DNA of 64,000 nt, taken from contig JBCCEF010000005.1 in assembly GCA_039030395.1 (NCBI GenBank), positions 174,178 through 238,177 on the forward strand. The letters run 5' to 3'. This DNA is from Acidobacteriota bacterium. Lineage in GTDB: Bacteria > Acidobacteriota > Thermoanaerobaculia > Multivoradales > JBCCEF01. Positions 51,233 to 59,849 of the stretch are shown here, piece by piece (position 1 is the stretch's first letter; each line of letters opens with the position of its first letter). The notes beneath the pieces were generated by a model. The model was not told the origin of the DNA, did not search any database, and worked only from the letters and a program-made list of their open reading frames with translations. Position numbers and translations under genes: made by a program.

Positions 51233-54200
51233 TTACCGCATCGCCATCCGCCGCCGCAGGGTGCCGATGGCCGTTAGGGCCAGGAGCATCGCCAGTACCA
51301 GAAGGCCGATTTCGCCAACGGTGGGAATCTCTAGGATGCTGACCGGCAAGTCGATCAGCGTCGGCTCGTCGTCGTCGCCGGGGTCGCCGTTGTCGTTGGC
51401 GTCCGGGTCGCTGCCGGCCTGCGAGACGTCGGTGACTTCAACATCTCCCGGGCTGGTGCCGCGCCCCAGGGTGGAGCACTCGTAGGGACCGGCGTTGCCG
51501 CCGGGATCGACCCGCACGGAGACCATGACCTCGCCGGAACCGCCGACCAGCAGGGCGTTGCCGGGCGCCAGGAGCTCGATCAGGGAGACACCGTCGAAGT
51601 CGTCGTTGACGGTGAAGTCGCTGCTCACCGGCGTCACCGCCTCGAAGCTCGCCGCCGCCGCAAAGGCGAAGGAGAAGTCCACGTCGCTGTTGAGGTCGGA
51701 CAACGGCACGTTGCCGTAGTTGACCAAGCGGATGAGGAAGGTCACCAGGAAGCGCCCGTCGGGTTCCTCCACCACATCGATCAACTCCTTGGCGACGCCG
51801 ATCGCCGCCTCCTCAACGCCGATCGGCGCCAGATGGTCCTCCACCTCGCCGTCCGGCGCCGGGCCGCTCGCACCGAGGCCCGCCTGGCTGCTGATGCGGA
51901 AGCGCGTGCAAGCGGTGCCGTCCGGGCTGCCTACGGGCACCGGGAAGGTGAGGTCGACGCTGTCGTTGGCCGGCAGCGGAACATCGGTGAGCACCTGCTC
52001 GCCGAGATCGTCCCAGTCGCCGTCCTGGTTGAAGTCGATCCAGCCGCTCACCAAGCCGCCGGTGGTACCGGTGGTGACCGTGACCTCACCGCTGGCGCCC
52101 GGCACCAGCACGCCCGGGAAGGCGATGCCGTCCTCGTCGTCGGTGTTGTCCAGATCGTCACCGTTGTGGGCCGGCGAGGGTAGGCCATCCGGCTCCGTAT
52201 CGACACCGGCGCCGAGGATGGGATTGCCCACCAGCAGCACCGAGTGGCGGGCGCCGTCGTTCACCAGCAGGGTGGGGAAAGTGGGATCCGCCGCATCGCC
52301 GAAGTCCAGTCCCTTGACGATGAAGCCGTAGTCCTCGACTTCACCGTCCATCGCCGGCTCGGTGGGCGAGGTCACGCCCGTGGAACTCAACCGGAAGCGC
52401 GCGAAGCTTTCCGCCGACTGCACGTCGCAGGGCACCGTGTAGCTCACCTCGGTGGTTGGGACCGTCAGCGGCAAGGCGCTGGCGATGCGGTCCCGCGGAT
52501 CGTCGAAGGCGCCGTCGCTGTCGAAGTCGATCCAGGCGTCGAGAAGCGGCGTGGTGACCCCTGCCGTGTTGGTGAGGGCGACGGTGAGAGTGGTGTCGTC
52601 GCAGGCGCTGGCCATCGCCATACCGCCGGCGAAGGTGATGCCGTCCTCGTCGTCGGTGCCGTCGAGGTCGTCGCCGGTGGCGTCCGGCGAGGGCAAGCCG
52701 TCGGTCTCCGCATCGATGGCGGCGCCCAGGCTGAAGCCGTCGGTCACGCCGTGGTTCGGGCCACCGCTGGCGAAGGTGGTGCCGTAGGTGTCCGGCGCGT
52801 CGCCGAAGTCCACGGACTTGGTGGCTACGGCATAGTCCTCGACTTCGCCGTCCATCGCCGGACCGCCGGTGGGCAGACCGCCGGCGGAACTCAATCGGAA
52901 GCGCGCAAAGGTGTCTCCGCCGGTGGTGGTGCAGGGCACCGGGAAGGTCAGCGTGTTGGAACCGGCGGTGACCGCCCGGGAAGCCAAGACCTGATCTTCC
53001 GCTTCGCCAAAGGTACCGTCGCCACCGAAGTCGAGCCAGGCGTCGAGCAGGCCATCGGCTCCCGCCGTCACGGTAATCTCCGCTGTCTGGCAGGCGACCA
53101 CCATCGTCTCGAAGGTGACGCCGTCCTCGTCGTCGTCGCCGGCACAGGTGCCGGTCACCGCGTCGCCGACGCTCGCATCGTCGCCGGTGGCGTCGAGCGG
53201 AGTGGCGGCGTCGTCCTCTGTGTCGACGCAGGCCCCGAGGAAGAGGGTGGCATCCGGATTCACGCCGTGGAGCGGTCCACCGGCGCCCTGGCTGGTGCCG
53301 TAGGTGTCCGGTGCGTCGCCAAAGTCCACGCCCTTGGCGAGGAGCACGTAGTCCTCCACCTCGCCGTCCATGGCTTCACCGCCGGGGGCCAGGCCGCCCG
53401 CCGAACTGAAGCGGAAGCGGGCGTAGGTGGAACCTTCGGTGGCCGAGCAGGGAACGTCCACCGTCAAGGCGTTGTCGCCGGCGGTCAATGCCTGGTCGGT
53501 GAAGACCTGGTCTCCGGCTTCGCCGAAGGAGCCGTCACCGGCGAAATCGATCCAAGCATCGAGCAGGCCGGCGGCGCTGGCGGTGACCGTCAAATCGAGG
53601 GTCTGGCAGGCGATGAACATGGAGTCGAAGGTAACGCCGTCTTCGTCGTCGTTCCCGGCGCAGGTACCGGAAGCGGGGCCCGCCGCGGCGTCGTCGCCGG
53701 AACCGTCGAGGGGCGTGGCCGCGTCGCCTTCCGTATCGACGCAGGCGCCGAGGAAGAACGGGTTGGCGGGATCCACCCCGTGAGACGGACCGCCGGCCGC
53801 GTCGGTGGTGGTGTAGGAGTCCGGCGCGTCGCCGAAGTCCGCTCCCTTCACCGCGACCAGGTAGTCCTCAATCTCACCGTCCATGGCGCTGCCGCCGGAA
53901 GAAGCGACACCGGTGGAACTCAGCCGGAATCGCGCATAGGTGTCGCCCGTTGCGGCATCGCAGGGCACGGCGAAGGTCAGGCCGTTGGCACCCGCCGCGA
54001 CGGCTTGACCATTGAAGATGCGGTCCGCCGTATCGAAGGCGCCCTCACCGCCGAAGTCGACCCAAGCATCGAGGATGCCGGCGGCGCCGGCGGTGACGGT
54101 AATCTCCGCCGTCTGGCAGGCGATGATCATGGAGTCGAAGGTGACGCCGTCCTCATCGTCGCCGGCGGTACAGGTGCCGGCGGCGTTGGTGCTCACGGCG

Positions 54201-57200
54201 AGATCATCGCCATCGGCGCCGGTCGAGGGGGCGCCATCCATTTCCGTATCGACACAGGCACCGAGGAAGAGGGTGCTCGCCGGGTCGACTCCATGGTTCG
54301 GACCGCCGGTCCCGGAGGTGGTGCCATAGGTGTCCGGTGCGTCGCCGTAGTCCGAGCCCTTGACGGTCACCGCGTAGTCCTCCACCTCGCCGTCCATCGC
54401 CGGTCCCGTGAAGGAAGCGACGCCGGTGGAACTGAGGCGGAAGCGGGCGTAGGTGGTTTGTGCCTGTACGGCGCCGCAGGGCACGTTGACGGTGACCGCG
54501 TTGGCACCGGCGGCCAGCGCCAGGCCGCTAGCAATGCGCTCGCCGGCGTCGTCCCAGCTCTGGTCTGAGTTGAAGTCGAGCCAAGCGTCGAGCACGCCGG
54601 CGCGGTTGGCGGTGACCGTGACGGTGGCGCTCTGACAGGCGATCAGCATCGCCCCAAAGGTGACGCCGTCCTCGTCGTCCCCGCCGCCGCAGGTGCTGCC
54701 CGTGCCGGCGGCGGTGTCGTCGCCGGTGGCGCCGGCGGCTGGCTGGCCGTCGGCTTCCGCGTCGATGCAGGCTCCGAGAACCAGCGGGCCTGCCGGATCC
54801 ACGCCGTGGCGCGGGCCGTCGTCCGCCAGCAGGGTGGGGTAGGTCGGCGGTGCGTCGCCCCAGTCGTTGCCCTTGATCGACACCACATAGTCCTCCACCT
54901 CGCCGTCGGCGGCCGGGCCGGTGGGCAGGGCTGTGCCGGCGGTGGACAGGCGGAAGCGCGCGAAGCTCGCACCGACGTTGGCGGCGCAGGGGACGTTGAA
55001 GGGAAGGGTGTTGGCTCCCGTCGCCATCGCGACGCCGGTCGCCACGCGGTCCACCGGATCGTCGAAGGAGCCGTCGGCGCCGAAGTCGATCCAGGCGTCG
55101 AGCACGCCCGGCCGATTGGCGGTCACCGAGACCGACGCAGGGCCGCAGGCCACCAGCATGGAGGGGAAGGCGACGCCGTCCTCGTCGTCCCGGCACGGGC
55201 CGATCGTGATGGTGCCGACGTTGTTGTCATCGCCCAGAGCCGCACCGTCCGGTTGGCCGTCGGACTCCGTATCGATGCAGGCGCCGAGCAAAAGAGGATC
55301 CGTGGGGTCGACATTGTGGGCCGGCCCACCGGCGCCGCTGCTGGTGCCGTAGGTGTCCGGCGCGTCGGCCCAGTCCATGCCCTGGATGCCCACGAGGTAG
55401 TCCTCGACTTCACCGTCCGGCGCCTGGCCGACGGGGTTGAGACCACCCGCCGACGAACAACGGAACCGGCTATAGGAAACGCCCAGGATCGCCGTGCTCG
55501 GCACCGTCGGGGTGAGTACTACCGACGCACCGCTGGAGACGGTCAACGAGGCAGCGATCTGCTCCCCCGCCTCGAACGATCCGTTCTGATTCCAGTCAAT
55601 CCAAGCGTCCAGCGAACAGTCCGCCGCTGATCCCACAGAGACGGTGATCGCGGTTGCCGTACCCGGGACGAGCGGGTCGCTGAAGGCCACTCCGTCCTCG
55701 TCGTCGCCAGGGGTGGCACAAGTGCCGATGGTGCTGCCGAAGGACCCGAAATCGTCCGCCGTGGCGTTGAGGTCCTGGGCGATGCCGCTGTCGCCGTCGA
55801 CGCAGTCACCGAGGTATGGGCTACCGGCGCCGAGCATGTGGGCGGCGCCGCCGTCGAGGGCGGTAGTCCGGTAGTCGCCGCGGGTGGTACTGGCGGCGAC
55901 ATCCGGATTGTCGCCGTAGTCGAACTCCGGCTGACCGGCGCCTGGGGCAAAGCCGAGGTCTACAGTCAGGTTGGTGTTGTTGTCGCCGTCCTCCGTTTCG
56001 GGCTCGTTGTCGGCAGCTAGGGTGACCGCCTGGGTACCGACCACTACTCCCAGGTTGGTGCTGTTGTCGTCGCCGTCGAAGTCGTCGTCCGGATCCGGTG
56101 CCGGGTCGTTGCCGGTGCTCGACTGCTTGCCGGCCAAGGCTCCGGAAGGGCTGAAATTCTCAGGATCGACGAACACCAAGTAGTCACCTGCCGACAACCC
56201 ATCGAAACGGTAACGCCCGGCGTTGCCGCCGAGGGTCTGGGTGGTGGTGGTGGCAATCCGCTCGCCGAGGCTGGGCAGGCCATCGCCGTTGTCGTCGAGG
56301 TAGAGCGACAGGACTACGCCGTCAACGCCCACTTCGGCATCCTGGGGCTCGTAGAGGCCGTCGTTGTCGTCATCACACCAAACCTGGTTGCCGAGTTCCA
56401 GGTTGCCGCCCGGCGCGATCAGGCCGGCGTCGAGGGTGGAATTGAATTCCGCCGGGGCGAAGGTGAGGACAGGCGCGGTGCCGGCTCCGGTGTCGGCATC
56501 GGAGTCCATGGCGTCGTCGCCGCCGGTGTCTTGGCTGGTGAAGCCCGTCGCGACCGCCGGCAGCATGAACTGCACGAAATACGGGACGCCTGGGGTCAAG
56601 CCGTCGAAGCGGTAGTAGCCGGGATTGCCGTAGACGTCGTTGGCCGTGGTGGTGGTGGCGACGGGCATGCCATCGTCGCCGCCGGGTTCCGCGACGCCGT
56701 CGCCGTCGTCGCCGAAGAGCTTGACGGTCACGCCGTTGGCGCCGTCGAAGGGCGATTCGTCCTGCAGGCCGTTGCCGTTGCGGTCGAACCAAACGTAGTT
56801 GCCGAGGGCAGAAACCGCCGGCGGTAGAAGACCCATATCGAGGGTGGGGTTGTCCTCGTCGGCGCCGAGGGTCACCACCGGGCCGCAGGCGGTCACCGGG
56901 TCGGCGTCGGAGTCGATGGTGTCGTCGCCCCCGGCGTTCGGGGTGGTCACTTCGTAGGTGGTGGGCACCTCGAACTGGACGTAGTAGTCGCCCGCCGGCA
57001 GACCGTTGAACTCGTACCAGCCGGGATCGCCGCCGGCGTCCGGCGCCGTGACGGTGGTGGCGACGAGTACATCGTCGAAAGTGCGGGGAACGCCATCGGC
57101 CCCCGGATCGAAGAGCTGGACGAAGACATCGTCGAGGCCCGTCGGACCGTCGTTCTGCGTGCCGTCACCGTCCGTGTCGACCCACACGAAGTCGCCGAGG

Positions 57201-59740
57201 GAGGCGCCCGGGCAGGTGCCGGCGGCGATGCCCACCTTGTTCGGTTCGGCGGACAGAGCGCCGAGGCCGTCGCCGCGCTGGGCGCGGTAGGCAAACGAGT
57301 TGAAGGCCTCCTGGCCGCCGTTGGGCAGATCCGCCGGAGCGGTCATGCGGAGCTCGAAGGCCACCGTGTCGCCGGCTCCCACCTCGCGGTTGCCGAACTC
57401 GATTTTGATGGCCTGCGTGCCGGTGATCGGGTCCGGCGGCACGGTGGTCCAGTTCGGCGCGTCGCAACCGGTGGTGGGGCCGCCCACCTCCGGCCGGCAG
57501 GGATTCCCGGAAAGGCTGTAGAAGATGACGGTACCCGCTGGCGGAATGATCGGCGCCGTCAGCAGCGGGCGCCACAGCGACAGGCGGGGCGAGGTGTCGA
57601 GCACCCCGGTGTCGCCGACGAAGGGCAAGATGTCCACCAGCACGAAGTCCTCCATCGGCACGGTGCCGACGTTGGTCACCTCCAGGCGGTACTCGATCGC
57701 TCCGCCGGCTAGGGTGCCGGCGCTCGAATCGGTGAAGTTCGCGTCGCACGCGCCGGCGACCCGTTTGCTCGAAACGAGCTGGGCCACCGGGGCGATGGTG
57801 GCGCTCTGGGAGTCGACGCACAGCACATCGGTGGTGTCGCCGTCGCCGTCGAGGTCGTTGATGTCCGGCGTCGAGGAGTCGCAGCGCTGGGCGAGGCCGG
57901 GATCGTTCTGGGTCATTCCCATCTGGTTGGACAGGGGGCCGAAGGTGGCGCCGAAGGCGACGGTAGTGTCAAAAGTGATCCACACCTCGTCTCCGGGCGC
58001 CAGGGCGCCGCTGGCCGCGGCCCAGGTCCATCGCAGGAGCGTCCGTCCGCTGTTGTTGTAGTTGGGGATCACTTCGAGAGTGGGCGCCGGCAGCCCGGTG
58101 CTGCGGTCGTCGTAGGTGAAGCTGGCGGCGGTGTACGCCAAGTCCTCCGGCAGCAGATCCACCACCACCAGGTTCTCGAGCGGTAGCGGATCGCTTGCCA
58201 GGTTGACGTTGTTGGTCCGCAGTTGCCAGCGCACCGTGGCGCCGACGCCGAAGGGACCGCTGCCGGAAAGGTTGCTCTTTTCCGGCGCGTGCTGGCTGAA
58301 GGGCCCGCTCAAAACGAAGTCGCGACAGGTCGAACGGGTGACCGGCCTGTTGGCGCCGCCCGGATCGTAGACGGCGGAGAGATCGACGCAGTTCGACACC
58401 GTATCGCCGAAGTTCACCGGGTTGCCGGCGTTGTCCGGGTCGATGATCGTGCCGTTGATGCGCGGCTGCGGTTGCGGCGCCATGCCGCTGGGCGCCGTGC
58501 CGTACTCCCAGCGCAGTCTGGTCACGTACTCGCCGGCGCCGAGAGCCGGAATCGTGAAGGTCGCGTTGGTGCCGCCGGGAGAGCTGCCCAAGGTCACGAA
58601 GCCGGCCGAGAGGTTGGTCTCGTAGCTCACCGCCACGCTGGCCGGAGGATTGTTGTAGGCACCGGTGCTCACGCTGGTGACGTCCATCTGGATGGGCACC
58701 GTGTCCGTCACCACAAAGTTGTCGAGGTCGACATTGCCCTGGTTGCGTGGGTTGAGAATGTACCTGAAGGGCTGATTCAGAGTCGGTGGATTCGGGCTGT
58801 TGCCGGGAATGTTCTTGCCAATGGCCGCCCGGGGGTTGGCGACGAACGAGGTCACCGGGTGGGTGATGCCCTCGGGGCCGAAGCCCTGCGGTGCAGCCTC
58901 GCCGACGAATGTGCCGTCGGCGGAAAATTCGTTGGTCACCATCTCGCCGTCGGAGAAGGTGGTGCTTGGGTAGACCACCGTCACCAAGAAGTCGAGGCTA
59001 TTGTCCACGTCTACCGAGAAGGGCCCACTCCACACGAGCGCCGGCGCCACCGTGCCGACGCAGCCGGGCTCGCAGTCGGCGGCGGGGCTGGCGCCCTGGA
59101 AGACCGCCCCGGCGGGAAGGGAGTCCGACACGGAAATACCGGTGAGGTTGAGGCGGCCGGTGGTGTTCGGGATCGAGAGGCGCAGCTGGTAAGTGGTGTC
59201 GCGGTCGAGGTTGGCCGCGGTGGTCAAGGTCTTGGAGAGATTCACCTCACCCCGCGCCACGGCGGTCACCGTGACCGGCGGGGTCGTGAAGGTGCCCGGG
59301 GTGCTGGTGAGATTGACGCCGTCGGCGGTGTTGATGGCGTCCGTGCCGTCCGGCGTCGAGCCGTTGGGGAAGCGCACGTTGATGATGAGATCGCCGCTGT
59401 TGCCGGCGGTCAGCGGATCCACCATCACGAATTCCACCGTGCCGTTCGAACCCACGGCCGGGGCGTTGATGGTCGCCACATCGCTGGTGCCGATGGCCGA
59501 AACGAACACCACCTCCGGTGGCAGAGCGTCCACCACCCGGGCGTTGTTGCAGTCGCCGGTGGTGGCATTGCAGCGATAGGTCAGCCGATAGCCGAAGATC
59601 TCACCGGTCACCTTGGTGCTGCCGGCGTCCGTTTGGACGGCGCTCTTTTCTAATTCCTGGGCGGCAGCCGGTACGGCGAGAGAAAGCGTTAGGAAAACAG
59701 CGGAGAAGACGAAGAACCCCAATCGATCGATAGCGCGCAT
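51233..59740 (-). CDS. Giant exported repeat protein: DUF11-like, SdrD_B and GEVED repeats, IPTL-CTERM-like tail
   Basis: 2,835 residues from ATG 59740. Signal peptide (MRAIDRLGFFVFSAVFLTLSLAVPAAAQ). N-terminal third: DUF11-like conserved-repeat units (for example YQLRLSIPNTTGRLNLTGI, IEYRLEVTNVGTVPMEDF). Then three SdrD_B Ca-binding beta modules (GDFVWVDTDGDGTQND, GNYVWFDRNGNGLQDE, GNQVWCDDDNDGLYE; about 57.2-55.9 kb). Then eight GEVED modules of ~150-170 residues, each closing in DGEVEDY or a variant (55.9-51.8 kb). The end EIPTVGEIGLLVLAMLLALTAIGTLRRR is an IPTL-CTERM-like sorting tail. Very acidic, probably calcium-stabilised and surface-displayed or released after sorting. Likely adhesion or matrix role. 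Near-identical repeats could be collapsed in assembly. Confidence 0.88.
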   Translation of the reverse strand: MRAIDRLGFFVFSAVFLTLSLAVPAAAQELEKSAVQTDAGSTKVTGEIFGYRLTYRCNATTGDCNNARVVDALPPEVVFVSAIGTSDVATINAPAVGSNGTVEFVMVDPLTAGNSGDLIINVRFPNGSTPDGTDAINTADGVNLTSTPGTFTTPPVTVTAVARGEVNLSKTLTTAANLDRDTTYQLRLSIPNTTGRLNLTGISVSDSLPAGAVFQGASPAADCEPGCVGTVAPALVWSGPFSVDVDNSLDFLVTVVYPSTTFSDGEMVTNEFSADGTFVGEAAPQGFGPEGITHPVTSFVANPRAAIGKNIPGNSPNPPTLNQPFRYILNPRNQGNVDLDNFVVTDTVPIQMDVTSVSTGAYNNPPASVAVSYETNLSAGFVTLGSSPGGTNATFTIPALGAGEYVTRLRWEYGTAPSGMAPQPQPRINGTIIDPDNAGNPVNFGDTVSNCVDLSAVYDPGGANRPVTRSTCRDFVLSGPFSQHAPEKSNLSGSGPFGVGATVRWQLRTNNVNLASDPLPLENLVVVDLLPEDLAYTAASFTYDDRSTGLPAPTLEVIPNYNNSGRTLLRWTWAAASGALAPGDEVWITFDTTVAFGATFGPLSNQMGMTQNDPGLAQRCDSSTPDINDLDGDGDTTDVLCVDSQSATIAPVAQLVSSKRVAGACDANFTDSSAGTLAGGAIEYRLEVTNVGTVPMEDFVLVDILPFVGDTGVLDTSPRLSLWRPLLTAPIIPPAGTVIFYSLSGNPCRPEVGGPTTGCDAPNWTTVPPDPITGTQAIKIEFGNREVGAGDTVAFELRMTAPADLPNGGQEAFNSFAYRAQRGDGLGALSAEPNKVGIAAGTCPGASLGDFVWVDTDGDGTQNDGPTGLDDVFVQLFDPGADGVPRTFDDVLVATTVTAPDAGGDPGWYEFNGLPAGDYYVQFEVPTTYEVTTPNAGGDDTIDSDADPVTACGPVVTLGADEDNPTLDMGLLPPAVSALGNYVWFDRNGNGLQDESPFDGANGVTVKLFGDDGDGVAEPGGDDGMPVATTTTANDVYGNPGYYRFDGLTPGVPYFVQFMLPAVATGFTSQDTGGDDAMDSDADTGAGTAPVLTFAPAEFNSTLDAGLIAPGGNLELGNQVWCDDDNDGLYEPQDAEVGVDGVVLSLYLDDNGDGLPSLGERIATTTTQTLGGNAGRYRFDGLSAGDYLVFVDPENFSPSGALAGKQSSTGNDPAPDPDDDFDGDDNSTNLGVVVGTQAVTLAADNEPETEDGDNNTNLTVDLGFAPGAGQPEFDYGDNPDVAASTTRGDYRTTALDGGAAHMLGAGSPYLGDCVDGDSGIAQDLNATADDFGSFGSTIGTCATPGDDEDGVAFSDPLVPGTATAITVSVGSAADCSLDAWIDWNQNGSFEAGEQIAASLTVSSGASVVLTPTVPSTAILGVSYSRFRCSSAGGLNPVGQAPDGEVEDYLVGIQGMDWADAPDTYGTSSGAGGPAHNVDPTDPLLLGACIDTESDGQPDGAALGDDNNVGTITIGPCRDDEDGVAFPSMLVACGPASVSVTANRPGVLDAWIDFGADGSFDDPVDRVATGVAMATGANTLPFNVPCAANVGASFARFRLSTAGTALPTGPAADGEVEDYVVSIKGNDWGDAPPTYPTLLADDGPRHGVDPAGPLVLGACIDAEADGQPAAGATGDDTAAGTGSTCGGGDDEDGVTFGAMLIACQSATVTVTANRAGVLDAWLDFNSDQSWDDAGERIASGLALAAGANAVTVNVPCGAVQAQTTYARFRLSSTGVASFTGPAMDGEVEDYAVTVKGSDYGDAPDTYGTTSGTGGPNHGVDPASTLFLGACVDTEMDGAPSTGADGDDLAVSTNAAGTCTAGDDEDGVTFDSMIIACQTAEITVTAGAAGILDAWVDFGGEGAFDTADRIFNGQAVAAGANGLTFAVPCDAATGDTYARFRLSSTGVASSGGSAMDGEIEDYLVAVKGADFGDAPDSYTTTDAAGGPSHGVDPANPFFLGACVDTEGDAATPLDGSGDDAAAGPASGTCAGNDDEDGVTFDSMFIACQTLDLTVTASAAGLLDAWIDFAGDGSFGEAGDQVFTDQALTAGDNALTVDVPCSATEGSTYARFRFSSAGGLAPGGEAMDGEVEDYVLLAKGVDFGDAPDTYGTSQGAGGPLHGVNPDATLFLGACVDTEDDAATPLDATGDDASVGDAVTGTCAGDDDEDGVTFETMVVACQTAEITVTAGADGLLDAWLDFGGDGTFGEAEDQVLASRAVTAGSNTLTFPVPCTTTGGDTFARFRLSSAGGLPTGGPAMDGEVEDYAVATKSVDFGDAPDTYGTTFASGGPNHGVTDGFSLGAAIDAETDGLPSPDATGDDLDGTDDEDGITFAGGMAMASACDDTTLTVALTNTAGVTTPLLDAWIDFDSDGAFDDPRDRIASALPLTVPTTEVSYTVPCDVQSAESFARFRLSSTGVTSPTEPAMDGEVEDYGFIVKGLDFGDAADPTFPTLLVNDGARHSVLLVGNPILGAGVDTEPDGLPSPAHNGDDLDNTDDEDGIAFPGVLVPGASGEVTVTTGTTGGLVSGWIDFNQDGDWDDLGEQVLTDVPLPANDSVDLTFPVPVGSPDGTACTRFRISSQAGLGASGPAPDGEVEDHLAPIGVEEAAIGVAKELIDVVEEPDGRFLVTFLIRLVNYGNVPLSDLNSDVDFSFAFAAAASFEAVTPVSSDFTVNDDFDGVSLIELLAPGNALLVGGSGEVMVSVRVDPGGNAGPYECSTLGRGTSPGDVEVTDVSQAGSDPDANDNGDPGDDDEPTLIDLPVSILEIPTVGEIGLLVLAMLLALTAIGTLRRRMAMR
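51830..55930 (-). repeat. Array of eight GEVED modules inside the giant gene
   Basis: Protein-level repeats of ~150-170 residues: (D/G)(W/Y/F)GDAPDTYGT...GGPxHGVDP...LGACVDTExDG...DDEDGVTF...DAWIDF...ARFRLSS...DGEVEDY. Units 3 to 6 are most alike. The array reads well in frame, with no stop or frameshift. Confidence 0.85.
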
Positions 59741-59788
59741 GACCACCCCCAACGAGACGTACAACTTATTCGAAAGGACAAAATATTA

Positions 59789-59806
59789 GATAATCCTACA
59801 ATTATC
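59789..59806. promoter_or_regulatory. Inverted repeat in AT-rich leader of the giant gene
   Basis: GATAAT-CCTACA-ATTATC within the 109-base gap before the giant gene, the most AT-rich natural stretch of the window. It is placed ~50 bases upstream of the start, as expected for an operator or promoter. No convincing -35/-10 pair could be fixed. Confidence 0.35.
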
Positions 59807-59849
59807 ATTGCGAAGGTAACAGGAAGATGAGTTCTTGACAAGGCCCGCC

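Noticed and set aside
52244-54568. 774-codon open frame on the plus strand, and a 476-codon one at 58223-59653, opposite the giant gene
   Set aside because: Shadow frames of a GC-rich repetitive gene; low-complexity products with no domain, while the minus frame shows clear SdrD_B/GEVED modules.
51830-55930. CRISPR or tandem DNA repeat array
   Set aside because: Repeats are in-frame protein modules of ~450-500 bases with no short direct repeats and spacers.
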